Positions 6,547 through 14,509 of a stretch of DNA of 18,349 nucleotides are shown piece by piece. The position numbers were made by a program, and so were the translations under genes. The notes beneath the pieces are model-generated. The model worked only from the letters and a program-made list of their open reading frames with translations, was not told the origin of the DNA and searched no databases. Each line of letters starts with the position of its first letter. Within the stretch, counting starts at the first letter, position 1. The stretch comes from Prevotellaceae bacterium UBA7028 (GTDB taxonomy: Bacteria > Bacteroidota > Bacteroidia > Bacteroidales > Bacteroidaceae), in assembly GCA_002494215.1 (NCBI GenBank), contig DLBF01000015.1:1-18349 (forward strand), in the 5' to 3' direction.

Positions 6547-7917
6547 ATGAAAAGGACAATTTTGTTTACCCTCCTCTTAGGAGTTCAATGTTCAATGGCT
6601 TACGCCCAAACCAGCATCACGCCCGAGGTTCTGAAAACCCTGCAGGGAAGCTATACAGGAACACCTGCCGAGAAGGCGATGCGTAACGCTATCAGCAACG
6701 TAGGCATCTCGAAGATGGCCGTTAATCAGGAGAATGCCGGAACAAAGGACAAGAACTTCAGCATAGAGGTAAAGAATACAGGAATCACGGACCAGAAGAG
6801 CAGCGGCCGTTGCTGGCTCTTTACAGGTCTGAACGTATTGCGTGGCCGTGCCATGAAAAAGCTGGACACGAAGAACTTCGTCTTGAGTCAATGCTACCTT
6901 TTCTTCTATGACCAGTTGGAGAAGAGCAACCTCTTCCTGCAAGGCATCATCGACACCCGCAAGCAGCCCATCGACAGCGAGATGGTACGCTGGCTCTTCC
7001 AGCATCCCCTCTCAGACGGAGGAACCTATACGGGCGTTGCCGACCTTGCCACAAAATACGGTGTTGTACCTGCCGACGTGATGCCTGAGACCTATGTCAG
7101 CAATAGCACAAGCGAGTTCTGCAGTCATCTGAAGCGCAAGCTTCGCGAGTTCGGCATCACCCTGCGTGAGAAGAGCGAGGCAGGCATGAGCGAAAAGCAA
7201 CTGCAGGCCCTGAAGGTGGAGCAACTGGGAACAGTTTACCGTATGCTGGTAATGGCTTACGGCGTGCCTCCCACACAGTTTACATGGAAGGAGAAGACAT
7301 ACACCCCTCAGGAGTTCTTCAAGACTTATTGCATCAGCGAGGGCGAGGACCTAAACAAGGATTATGTGATGCTGATGAACGACCCCAGCCGCCCCTACAA
7401 CAAGGTATTCGAAATCGACTATGACCGCCACGTTTACGACGGACACAACTGGCTCTATGTGAACCTGCCCATCGAGGAGCTGGAGAGTATTGCCATCGCC
7501 TCGTTGAAGGACAGTTGTCAGATGTATTTCAGTTGTGATGTAGGCAAGTTCCTAGATCGCAACGTAGGATTTGCCGACATCAAGAACTTCGACTACGGAA
7601 GCCTCCTGGGCACTACCTTCGGAATGAACAAGAAACAACGCATCGAGACCTTCGATAGCGGCAGTACTCACGCTATGACCCTGATGGCTGTGGATTTGGA
7701 TAGCGAAGGCAAGGCCAAGAAGTGGAAGGTGGAGAACAGTTGGGGCTCTGACAGCGGAATGAACGGCTACATCATCATGACCGACGAATGGTTCCGCGAA
7801 TATATGTTCCGCGTGGTGGTTAACCGCAAATACTGCCCCGACTCCGTTCTGGAACTCCTGAAGCAGAAGCCCACCAGACTTCCTGCATGGGATCCTATGT
7901 TTCATAATGAAGAGTAG
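6547..7917 (+). CDS. pepC: Exported aminopeptidase C / bleomycin hydrolase-type cysteine peptidase (C1B)
   Basis: The 456-residue protein belongs to the papain-clan C1B family of hexameric cysteine aminopeptidases. Catalytic residues are all visible: oxyanion Gln83 and Cys89 in the run DQKSSGRCWLF, His375 in GSTHAMTLM, and Asn397 in VENSWGS. The length agrees with the family (about 450) once the signal peptide is subtracted. Unlike the cytoplasmic Lactobacillus and yeast enzymes, it begins with a type I signal peptide (MKRTILFTLLLGVQCSMAYA, cleavage before Gln21), so it should act in the periplasm or outside. Cys15 is not in a convincing lipobox. Two tandem promoters lie upstream, and the stop codon is followed at once by a GC-rich palindrome that spans to rbfA. 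Confidence 0.92.
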   Translation: MKRTILFTLLLGVQCSMAYAQTSITPEVLKTLQGSYTGTPAEKAMRNAISNVGISKMAVNQENAGTKDKNFSIEVKNTGITDQKSSGRCWLFTGLNVLRGRAMKKLDTKNFVLSQCYLFFYDQLEKSNLFLQGIIDTRKQPIDSEMVRWLFQHPLSDGGTYTGVADLATKYGVVPADVMPETYVSNSTSEFCSHLKRKLREFGITLREKSEAGMSEKQLQALKVEQLGTVYRMLVMAYGVPPTQFTWKEKTYTPQEFFKTYCISEGEDLNKDYVMLMNDPSRPYNKVFEIDYDRHVYDGHNWLYVNLPIEELESIAIASLKDSCQMYFSCDVGKFLDRNVGFADIKNFDYGSLLGTTFGMNKKQRIETFDSGSTHAMTLMAVDLDSEGKAKKWKVENSWGSDSGMNGYIIMTDEWFREYMFRVVVNRKYCPDSVLELLKQKPTRLPAWDPMFHNEE

Positions 7918-8035
7918 CCCCTCTTCACCCCCTAACCCCTCTTCCCCCAAATGGGAAGCGGGGAATTCTAACTAAACTGCCCAAGCCCCTGCTAGCAGTT
8001 CCCTCCCATTTGGGGGAGGGTTAGGGAGAGGGGCC
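7918..8035. repeat. GC-rich inverted-repeat element filling the pepC-rbfA gap
   Basis: The left arm starts on the base after the pepC stop codon and the right arm ends 4 bases before the rbfA ATG. The inner arms pair perfectly over 14 bp: TCCCCCAAATGGGA (7943-7956) with TCCCATTTGGGGGA (8004-8017). Outer blocks (CTAACCC/GGGTTAG and CCCCTCT/AGAGGGG) extend the pairing with small bulges. The purine-rich end GGGAGAGGGG sits just upstream of the rbfA start and could act like a ribosome-binding site. The right arm is a close relative of that inside manA. Confidence 0.8.
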
Positions 8036-8039
8036 GAAT

Positions 8040-8378
8040 ATGGAAACTACAAGACAAAATAAGATTTCAAGACTGATTCAGAAGGAACTGAGTGATATCT
8101 TTCAGAAGCAGACCAGCGCTATGCGAGGAGTATTGGTTAGTGTGAGTGCCTGTCGCATCAGCCCCGACCTTAGTATCTGCCGCGCCTACCTGAGTGTATT
8201 CCCCAGCGAACGGGCACAGGAGATTGTGCAGAACATCAACAACAACCAGAAGCAGGTGCGCTACGAGCTGGGAACCCGCGTGGGTAAGCAGTTGCGTATC
8301 ATCCCCGAGTTGAAATTCTTCATAGACGACTCGCTGGATTACGTTGATCATATCGATGAACTTCTGGGCAATTCATAA
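8040..8378 (+). CDS. rbfA: Ribosome-binding factor A
   Basis: The 112-residue protein is RbfA, which binds the 30S subunit near helix 1 of 16S rRNA and is needed for late 30S maturation, especially in the cold. It has the short family length and single KH-like domain: N-terminal RQNKISRLIQKELSDIF, central VSVSACRISPDLSICRAYLSVF, and the C-terminal VGKQLRIIPELKFFIDDSLDY with the family's typical PEL.F..D.S ending. It is followed by an FtsX/LolE-type permease, a pairing I know from other Bacteroidetes. Its last two sense codons and stop (AAT TCA TAA) are made of the AT-rich repeat that begins at 8370. Its start codon lies 4 bp beyond the GC-rich element. Confidence 0.95.
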   Translation: METTRQNKISRLIQKELSDIFQKQTSAMRGVLVSVSACRISPDLSICRAYLSVFPSERAQEIVQNINNNQKQVRYELGTRVGKQLRIIPELKFFIDDSLDYVDHIDELLGNS

Positions 8379-8387
8379 TTCATAATT
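8370..8387. repeat. AT-rich repeat, left arm, containing the rbfA stop codon
   Basis: AATTCATAATTCATAATT is the perfect reverse complement of 8541-8558. It contains the rbfA stop codon TAA at 8376-8378. A partial extra copy of the right-arm form (AATTATGAATTG) lies at 8441-8452. Confidence 0.8.
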
Positions 8388-8527
8388 GAGAAAAGAAATC
8401 AATCATAAGGACTACTGAAGAATATCATTGAGAACTGAAAAATTATGAATTGTAAAGGCTGCGATTAAGCTAGAGGAGAGGAAACTTGTTTACTATCCCG
8501 AACGAAAACAGGCTCAAACGAAGTTTA

Positions 8528-8560
8528 ATTATGAATTGTGAATTATGAATTATGAATTCT
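8528..8560. repeat. AT-rich repeat, right arm, containing the permease start codon
   Basis: Four copies of an AATTATG/AATTGTG-type unit end in GAATTC. Bases 8541-8558 pair perfectly over 18 bp with the left arm at 8370-8387. The start codon of the permease gene (8545-8547) is one of the repeat's own ATGs, and its first five codons (MNYEF) are repeat sequence. Confidence 0.8.
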
Positions 8561-9771
8561 TCATAGCCCGCAGGTATATCTTCAGCAAGAAGAGTCACAA
8601 TGCCATTAACATCATCAGCGGCATCTCTGTGGTAGGTGTTGCTGTAGCCACAATGGCACTGGTGTGTACGCTGAGTGTCTTTAACGGCTTTCACGATTTG
8701 GTGGCCAGCCTTTTCACAGCTTTTGACCCTCAGCTACGTATCACCCTTGCCGAAGGGAGTACCATCCAGGCCAATGATTCACGACTACAAAAGGTAAAGA
8801 AACTGGACTGCGTAGCCGTCTATACCCCCGTTATGGAGGGGCAGGCTATGGTGGTGCTGAACGGACAGCAGCATGTGGTAACCATCATGGGTGTGGCAGA
8901 CAACTTCAGCAAGCAGACACATATCGAGGACATCCTATACGGCGAAGGCTCCTTTGGCCTTCATGCCGATGTGCTGGAATATGGCGTGGTAGGCTTGCAG
9001 CTGGCCGCAAAGATGAATCTCAACATCGACTTTACAGAGCCCCTTCAAGTCTATGCACCCAAGCGAGGCGAGCGTGTGAATATGGCCAACCCGCTAAGTT
9101 CCTTCAATCATCAGGAACTACAAAGCCCTGGAGTGGTCTTTCAGGTGCAGCAAAGCAAGTATGATGCTAACTACATCATCACCAGTCTGGGATTTGCCCA
9201 GAGGCTGTTCGACTACCAGGGGCGTATCTCATCTGCTGAGGTTAAACTAAAGAAAGGCACTTCCCTATCTCAGGCCAAGAAAGAGATAAAGGCCCTATTA
9301 GGCGATACATTCGTAGTTCAGGACCGCTACGAGCAGCAGGACGACGTCTTCCGCATCATGCGTATCGAGAAACTCATCTCCTACCTCTTCCTCACCTTCA
9401 TCCTGCTGGTAGCCTGCTTCAATATCATAGGTTCCCTTTCCATGCTAATGATAGAGAAGAAGCACGATGTGCAGACCCTCCGCAGCATGGGCGCTACCGA
9501 CAGACAGATTTGCAACATCTTTATGTTCGAGGGTCGTATGATTAGTTTGGCTGGCGCTGTTGTAGGCCTTCTTTTAGGTCTTCTTCTGTGTTGGCTTCAA
9601 CAGCAATACGGATTCATCACCATGGGCGAGAGCGAAGGCAGCTTCATTGTAGAGGCCTATCCCGTCAGCGTTCACCCTTGGGACCTCGTACTCATCTTCG
9701 TAACAGTCCTCTTGGTAGGCTGGGCTGCCGTCTGGTACCCTGTAAGATATCTTTCAAAGAACTTACTTTAA
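8545..9771 (+). CDS. LolC/LolE-type ABC transporter permease (FtsX/MacB fold)
   Basis: The 408-residue membrane protein has the LolC/E layout: one transmembrane helix near residues 20-46 (NIISGISVVGVAVATMALV), a large periplasmic domain to about residue 270, then three helices (about 275-300, 325-350 and 375-398). The stretch MIEKKHDVQTLRSMGATDRQI before the third helix is the coupling segment typical of the family. It would work with a LolD-like ATPase, not in this window, to release lipoproteins from the inner membrane. Its position just after rbfA matches the arrangement I recall in other Bacteroidetes. Both start and stop codons lie in copies of the AT-rich repeat. The homologous part starts at FFIARRYIFSKKS, right after the repeat-derived residues. 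Confidence 0.88.
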   Translation: MNYEFFIARRYIFSKKSHNAINIISGISVVGVAVATMALVCTLSVFNGFHDLVASLFTAFDPQLRITLAEGSTIQANDSRLQKVKKLDCVAVYTPVMEGQAMVVLNGQQHVVTIMGVADNFSKQTHIEDILYGEGSFGLHADVLEYGVVGLQLAAKMNLNIDFTEPLQVYAPKRGERVNMANPLSSFNHQELQSPGVVFQVQQSKYDANYIITSLGFAQRLFDYQGRISSAEVKLKKGTSLSQAKKEIKALLGDTFVVQDRYEQQDDVFRIMRIEKLISYLFLTFILLVACFNIIGSLSMLMIEKKHDVQTLRSMGATDRQICNIFMFEGRMISLAGAVVGLLLGLLLCWLQQQYGFITMGESEGSFIVEAYPVSVHPWDLVLIFVTVLLVGWAAVWYPVRYLSKNLL

Positions 9772-9801
9772 TTCATAATTCTCAATTCATAATTCATAAT
9801 C
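9767..9801. repeat. AT-rich repeat, left arm, containing the permease stop codon
   Basis: A run of AATTCATAATT-type units includes the permease TAA (9769-9771). CAATTCATAATTCATAAT (9783-9800) is the perfect reverse complement of 9865-9882. Confidence 0.8.
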
Positions 9802-9862
9802 TTATGACTAGCATCAACATCAATTAAGAATTGGGATTACAGATTTGTGAATTAAACAAAGC

Positions 9863-9903
9863 GAATTATGAATTATGAATTGTAAATTGTGAATTATGAA
9901 TTG
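9863..9903. repeat. AT-rich repeat, right arm, containing the maturase start codon
   Basis: The right arm pairs with 9771-9800 in two blocks: 18 perfect base pairs (9865-9882), then a block including the maturase start codon (9885-9902 with 9771-9788, one mismatch). An 8-nt surplus on the right side separates them. The maturase ATG (9896-9898) is one of the repeat's own ATGs. Confidence 0.8.
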
Positions 9904-11134
9904 CATATACCCCTTCGCTCGTCCCCTCTACGTAATGGCTAAGGCCGCAGGACCACTCTGTAACCTTAGGTGCCAATACTGCTATTACCTGGAGAAGCAG
10001 CACCTTAATGATAATTCAAAAGTCAAAATTAAAGATTCAAAAAGTCGGGGGATAAGTGAGAGGTTGTTGGAAGCATACGTTCGCGACTACATACAACTGC
10101 AGCAAGTGCCCGAAGTCCTGTTTACTTGGCACGGAGGTGAGCCCATGCTGCGCCCTTTGAGTTTCTACAAGCAGGCCGTCCGCTATCAGCAATATTATGG
10201 AAGAGGGCGACACATCAGCAACAGCATACAGACCAACGGAACGCTCCTTACCCCAGAGTGGTGCCAGTTCCTGCATGATGAAGGGTGGCTGGTAGGACTC
10301 AGCATAGACGGTACGCAAGAGATGCACGATGCCTACCGACTGGATGCCAAAGGCGAAGGAACCTGGCAGCGGGTAATGGATGTTATTCACATGCTGCAGG
10401 ATTACGGAGTGGAGTGGAATGCTATGGCAACGGTCAACCATGCCAATGTATCCAAGCCGCTGGAGTTCTACCGTTTCTTTCGCGATGAGCTACATTGTCA
10501 GTTCCTACAGTTTAGTCCTGTGGTGGAAAGAATCCATCAGCATTCCGACGGTCGCCACCTTGCCCAACTCTTTGACGAAGATTGCCCCCTTGCTCCCTTT
10601 AGTGTAAAGCCTGCCGAGTGGGGAAAGTTCCTCTGTGACATCTTCGACGAGTGGGTAAGACACGATGTGGGCGAGATGTTTGTAAACGTCTTCGACGCTA
10701 CCCTTGCCGGCTGGATGGGAGTAGCTCCCGGCATCTGCGTCTATGCCGAGGAATGTGGTCACGCAGTCGTTATGGAACATAATGGCGATGTGTACAGCTG
10801 CGACCACTTTGTCTTCCCCCAATACAAGTTGGGCAATATCCTTACCGATGGACTACCGCAGATGGTGTACGGCGAGAAGCAGACCGCCTTTAGCCAACTC
10901 AAGAAAGAATCCCTTCCCCGCCAATGTCGTGTTTGCGAATGGCTGAAAGCCTGTCACGGAGAATGCCCTCGCCTGCGATTCATGCATACGGCAGATGGCG
11001 AACCAGGCCTCAACTACCTCTGTGCCGGCTACAAGATATTCTTCCAGCATGTAGCACCCTATATGGATTTCATGCGCAACGAACTCTTGGCTGGCCGTCC
11101 AGCCAGCGGGGTGATGCAATTCATAGGGGAGTAA
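9896..11134 (+). CDS. Anaerobic sulfatase-maturating enzyme (radical SAM/SPASM)
   Basis: The 412-residue protein matches anSME enzymes, which oxidise an active-site Ser or Cys of sulfatases to formylglycine. The radical SAM cluster motif is CNLRCQYC (Cys22, Cys26, Cys29) followed by YYLEK. Further family motifs are FTWHGGEP, SIQTNGTLL, GLSIDGTQEMHDAYR and EWNAMATVN. The C-terminal SPASM part has CGHAVVMEHNGDVYSCDHFVFP with the Asp that acts as base in anSME (Asp303 after Cys302), and the CRVCEWLKACHGECP cluster. No sulfatase gene is in the window, so substrates must lie elsewhere. Residues about 38-50 (DNSKVKIKDSKSRG) are encoded by a simple AT-rich repeat and replace the usual hinge before the first helix. 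The stop codon directly abuts the stop of the convergent TldD-like gene. Confidence 0.9.
   Translation: MNCIYPFARPLYVMAKAAGPLCNLRCQYCYYLEKQHLNDNSKVKIKDSKSRGISERLLEAYVRDYIQLQQVPEVLFTWHGGEPMLRPLSFYKQAVRYQQYYGRGRHISNSIQTNGTLLTPEWCQFLHDEGWLVGLSIDGTQEMHDAYRLDAKGEGTWQRVMDVIHMLQDYGVEWNAMATVNHANVSKPLEFYRFFRDELHCQFLQFSPVVERIHQHSDGRHLAQLFDEDCPLAPFSVKPAEWGKFLCDIFDEWVRHDVGEMFVNVFDATLAGWMGVAPGICVYAEECGHAVVMEHNGDVYSCDHFVFPQYKLGNILTDGLPQMVYGEKQTAFSQLKKESLPRQCRVCEWLKACHGECPRLRFMHTADGEPGLNYLCAGYKIFFQHVAPYMDFMRNELLAGRPASGVMQFIGE
10011..10046. repeat. In-frame simple repeat within the maturase gene
   Basis: ATAATTCAAAAGTCAAAATT followed by AAAGATTCAAAAAGTC is built from AAAGTC and ATTCAAAA units, the style of short intergenic repeat seen elsewhere in this window. 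It is translated as NSKVKIKDSKS. It is much more A-rich than the flanking coding sequence. Confidence 0.55.
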
Positions 11135-14100
11135 TCAATGCCTTAGCTCTGCAAATTTTCCCAGTTTCTTAGGTTTAATAGCACTAACGTTAACCTCTAC
11201 CGATGGGAAAAGCAAGGATTTGGGATGAATGGCGGATTCTACATAATCAGCTGTATTCTCTTTGGAGGCCCAAATATCACCCGTCAACTCTGATTTAGAG
11301 GGGTTAATGCCACCATACAATCTGAGATCTTCCTGCTTACCCGTTTTGGTATCTACACGCAGCACATTTCCCTTATCCCCTAAAATGTAGGCATATTCCA
11401 GATGCTGTTCCTTGGCCATTGAGATAAGTTTCTTTATGAGTTTATCCCGACTCATTGCATTATCAAACGAGATGCAGAGTACACCTGCTTTGCAATACCC
11501 ATGATAGTCTTGCGAGGAGCCCAGCCATTCATTTCCTGTTGACTTTAATGCTTTGGGAGAAGGCATTCTGCCTGCAAGTTGGTTCACCAAAATACCATTC
11601 CGAATTAGCTCGATGGAGGCGGGACGTATGCCATCGGCATCATATTTGCGGTATCCAAACAGACGGTGTCCATTGAAAATAGAGTCGTTACCCAATTGCC
11701 ATACAGACATATCCTTACATACCACTTTCTTGCCCAACGACTTATATGTGCTATCATACTTTTTATCTCTGGAATTCAGACCACAAGTTAAATTGTTGGA
11801 AATAGATGAACGTCGGTAGTAATCATTCCCGAATAACGTAGAACTTACCCTACTGCCTTCTATCAACACAGGACCTACGTATTCGTCATCTCCTGACATC
11901 TGCACGACCTTCTTGTCAATCAGATTAGAAGCAAACTCCCTTACCCATGCTATCAAAGAATCTGTTGACGGCAAGTCATCCACATCGTAATACAAGGACT
12001 GCGGACTACCACTAAAGGTTTTTCCTTCAGGAGTAACATAACAGGCGTTTCCATAGATGCGGACTCTCTTTGCGGGAGTACGCATACGCAGGCCTTCACT
12101 CGTCATACGATATGTATCCTCATAATCAAGTCGTCCAGAAATACGTGTATCACACAACTCAGGATAATCCTTGAAGACTGCAGACAAGGTGTCCACCAAC
12201 AGCTTCAGGGTCTCTGCATCTTTCTGATAGTTGGTTAATGCCGATTCATCAATAAAATTGAAGGCAGGCATCGTGGGCCATTCGGGGATGCTGTCGTCAA
12301 GGAACTCCTGAGCCCTCCACTCCTTTCTCGACTTATAATCATTACATACCCTATTAAACACGTACGATGTGCAACGCCACAAACTATTGCGCAAGTGATT
12401 ATAACTGATTTCGTTTGGCAAAACACCTATGCCTTCGCTTTCCTTACACATCTTCATTGCATCTCCCACTACGATTCTTACCTTACCATTATTTCTGATA
12501 TCATCCTTGGTATAAACTTCACATGAACCTAATGATGATCTTACATGAGCCGAGCCTGTACGATAAACTATGTAGTCCAGGAAATAGGGTTTTGTTCCAT
12601 CCTTCTGTTTCAGGCTGTCCATACTGCGATTCATTTCATCAGCCATAGCGCGGAAAATGACAGAATCCGTATCCATACCGCTCAGTTGCTCTTTTGACAG
12701 AGATGTTGGACTTGGCAAAATACGATTTTTCTTTTCTTCATTCTTTATACATTGTGTCTCCATCTGCGAGACATAAATCATAGGCGCAGTTATTGAAACT
12801 GGCACCCATCCAGATCGCGCCCCACATCTTCCGTTGAATGTATGAACCCTACCGCCCGCAGCCTTGATGTTGCTGAAAGCCGTCAGCGGAGTACCTATGA
12901 AGGAAACGCCACGTACCAGCGAGTCGGGCCTGCCATCGGCATATATCCTGTAGGTCTCAACTGGTACGACATTAAAGGATGATACCCTGTTGGTGTTGTT
13001 ACTGGTGGTAGTCCATCCGTTGCTGACGCTGTGGATATAATACCCGTATTCCTTATTGTCCTCCTTCAGTTGCTGGACGAACATCTTGCGCAGTTGCTCT
13101 TCTGTGTACGGACGACCGGTCTCTACCAGCAGGTTAGACTGTCGGGGGATAGGTTTATTTCCGAATGCTGCACGTCCGTGTCCATTGCTGGGTGCATCTT
13201 CATTCTTCTGAGGTAAGACATGCAGAAAATCCTTCATGACACCATCCTTTATACACTCTACTCGCTGCGCCTTGGTACCTTCATCGTCATACTGATAGTA
13301 CCCGTCAAGGGGTGTGCCATTTAACTCCTTAAGGGTAGGATCGCAGGTTACGCTTATCTCTGAGGACAACACATTCTTTCCCATCATAGGCTTGAATTCC
13401 GAGTCATCCTTCTCTAGACGATGTCCCAAAACCTCGTGGAAGAATACTCCCCCGGCATCGCCAGAGAAAAGCACGGGCCCGCTATAGGCTTCTGCCATAG
13501 GTGCCTTGCTCAAGGCATCGGCACGTTCAATAAGGTCGATCATGGCCTCTCGAAGTTTATTCTCGTTAGGGAGCTCCGATTCGTTATAGGCAAAGAAGCT
13601 CCTGAACATCGGACACGCAATCCCCTTCTTGTCTTTTACCGTTGCATACAACATCACCCAAAAGGTCCTATTGTTAAAGACAACCTCTGTTCCGTCAGAC
13701 CTTACAATATATTTCCTGTGGTCCGTAAACGAGAAGTCTGCGGTACAGGTAGCTTCTATGCTATCCTTCTGGGTCAGGGTAATCCTGTTCAACAAAGCCG
13801 TCCACTTATCCCTGTCAACTTTATATTCGGACAGTGGAGCCTCGTAGTATTTCTCTGGTTCTATGACAATCGTACTCTTAGCAGAATCTTCCTTATCGTC
13901 CTCGGATGATTCCAGACTCTTCTTCATCATATTATATTTTTCACATAAGGCATTCCAGATAACATCTTTAATAACCGCAGTATCATTCGTTAAAGGCAAA
14001 TCGTTCTGGTTACCAATTACTGAACCATATCTGCCTTGATAGGATTCCATCTTACCAATCCGCATTGTAGGGGATAGCCTGCGCCATCCCGTCTCGTTTA

Positions 14101-14320
14101 CAGTAGAATATCCCATATCACTATGGATTGAGATGCCCTTTTCCTGCAGCGCATTCAACGAGATGGAATTGACAGGAATTGAATCCTTCGAAAGATGGGA
14201 ATAATAATAGTTTACCTCGCTTTTCAGCACTTTGAACAAGACATCCTCGTCAGATGTGTTATTGGCAAATGAAGCACTACCAATTGCAACAAAAAGCGCA
14301 ATGCTAAGAAACTTTTTCAT
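11135..14320 (-). CDS. Exported single-chain TldD/TldE-like metallopeptidase (U62 family, fused)
   Basis: The 1061-residue protein starts with a type I signal peptide (MKKFLSIALFVAIGSASFA) and holds two PmbA/TldD-type halves. In the first half (to about residue 545), GPVLFSGDAGGVFFHEVLGH contains HEXXXH (His295, Glu296, His300), and NGRCGARSG supplies Cys499 at the position of the third zinc ligand of E. coli TldD. The second half (from about 559) repeats the layout, including GPVLIEGS at 816. But the HEXXXH positions read FGNDYY (830-835) and no matching Cys is seen, so this half should be inactive, like TldE. In E. coli, separate TldD and TldE form a cytoplasmic peptidase with one active partner; here both roles seem joined and exported. 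Substrate is unknown. A TATATTTG promoter box precedes the gene. Confidence 0.85.
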   Translation of the reverse strand: MKKFLSIALFVAIGSASFANNTSDEDVLFKVLKSEVNYYYSHLSKDSIPVNSISLNALQEKGISIHSDMGYSTVNETGWRRLSPTMRIGKMESYQGRYGSVIGNQNDLPLTNDTAVIKDVIWNALCEKYNMMKKSLESSEDDKEDSAKSTIVIEPEKYYEAPLSEYKVDRDKWTALLNRITLTQKDSIEATCTADFSFTDHRKYIVRSDGTEVVFNNRTFWVMLYATVKDKKGIACPMFRSFFAYNESELPNENKLREAMIDLIERADALSKAPMAEAYSGPVLFSGDAGGVFFHEVLGHRLEKDDSEFKPMMGKNVLSSEISVTCDPTLKELNGTPLDGYYQYDDEGTKAQRVECIKDGVMKDFLHVLPQKNEDAPSNGHGRAAFGNKPIPRQSNLLVETGRPYTEEQLRKMFVQQLKEDNKEYGYYIHSVSNGWTTTSNNTNRVSSFNVVPVETYRIYADGRPDSLVRGVSFIGTPLTAFSNIKAAGGRVHTFNGRCGARSGWVPVSITAPMIYVSQMETQCIKNEEKKNRILPSPTSLSKEQLSGMDTDSVIFRAMADEMNRSMDSLKQKDGTKPYFLDYIVYRTGSAHVRSSLGSCEVYTKDDIRNNGKVRIVVGDAMKMCKESEGIGVLPNEISYNHLRNSLWRCTSYVFNRVCNDYKSRKEWRAQEFLDDSIPEWPTMPAFNFIDESALTNYQKDAETLKLLVDTLSAVFKDYPELCDTRISGRLDYEDTYRMTSEGLRMRTPAKRVRIYGNACYVTPEGKTFSGSPQSLYYDVDDLPSTDSLIAWVREFASNLIDKKVVQMSGDDEYVGPVLIEGSRVSSTLFGNDYYRRSSISNNLTCGLNSRDKKYDSTYKSLGKKVVCKDMSVWQLGNDSIFNGHRLFGYRKYDADGIRPASIELIRNGILVNQLAGRMPSPKALKSTGNEWLGSSQDYHGYCKAGVLCISFDNAMSRDKLIKKLISMAKEQHLEYAYILGDKGNVLRVDTKTGKQEDLRLYGGINPSKSELTGDIWASKENTADYVESAIHPKSLLFPSVEVNVSAIKPKKLGKFAELRH

Positions 14321-14363
14321 TGTTTTGTGTGTCTTTTCTTCTTGTTTTTGGATTTTCCTTCAA

Positions 14364-14391
14364 CAAATATACCATATTCTTATTTTACCAA
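14364..14391 (-). promoter_or_regulatory. Candidate promoter of the TldD/TldE-like gene
   Basis: On the minus strand, TTG (complement of 14389-14391), a 17-bp spacer and TATATTTG (complement of 14364-14371) fit the Bacteroidetes consensus, with a slightly short spacer. The box lies 43 bp upstream of the start codon. Confidence 0.5.
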
Positions 14392-14439
14392 GCACAGTCA
14401 ACTCCATTATTTAATAATTTTTAAGGAAAAGGAGGTGGA

Positions 14440-14474
14440 ATAAAAAAGCTCTGCTATCCATCACGGACGGCAGA
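14440..14474 (-). terminator. Rho-independent terminator after the beta-helix protein gene
   Basis: On the minus strand TCTGCCGTCC-gtgat-GGATAGCAGA forms a 10-position stem with one mismatch and one G-T pair, followed by GC and six T residues. It lies 36 bp after the stop codon of the 14510-16423 gene and separates that gene from the downstream TldD/TldE-like gene on the same strand. Confidence 0.75.
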
Positions 14475-14509
14475 CCTTACGCGCTTACATATAAGAAATG
14501 GTTTATCGA

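Noticed and set aside
9896..14320. A peptide-modification (RiPP) locus made of the radical SAM enzyme and TldD-like protease
   Set aside because: The radical SAM protein has all anSME hallmarks, no precursor peptide gene is visible, the genes are convergent, and the protease is exported.
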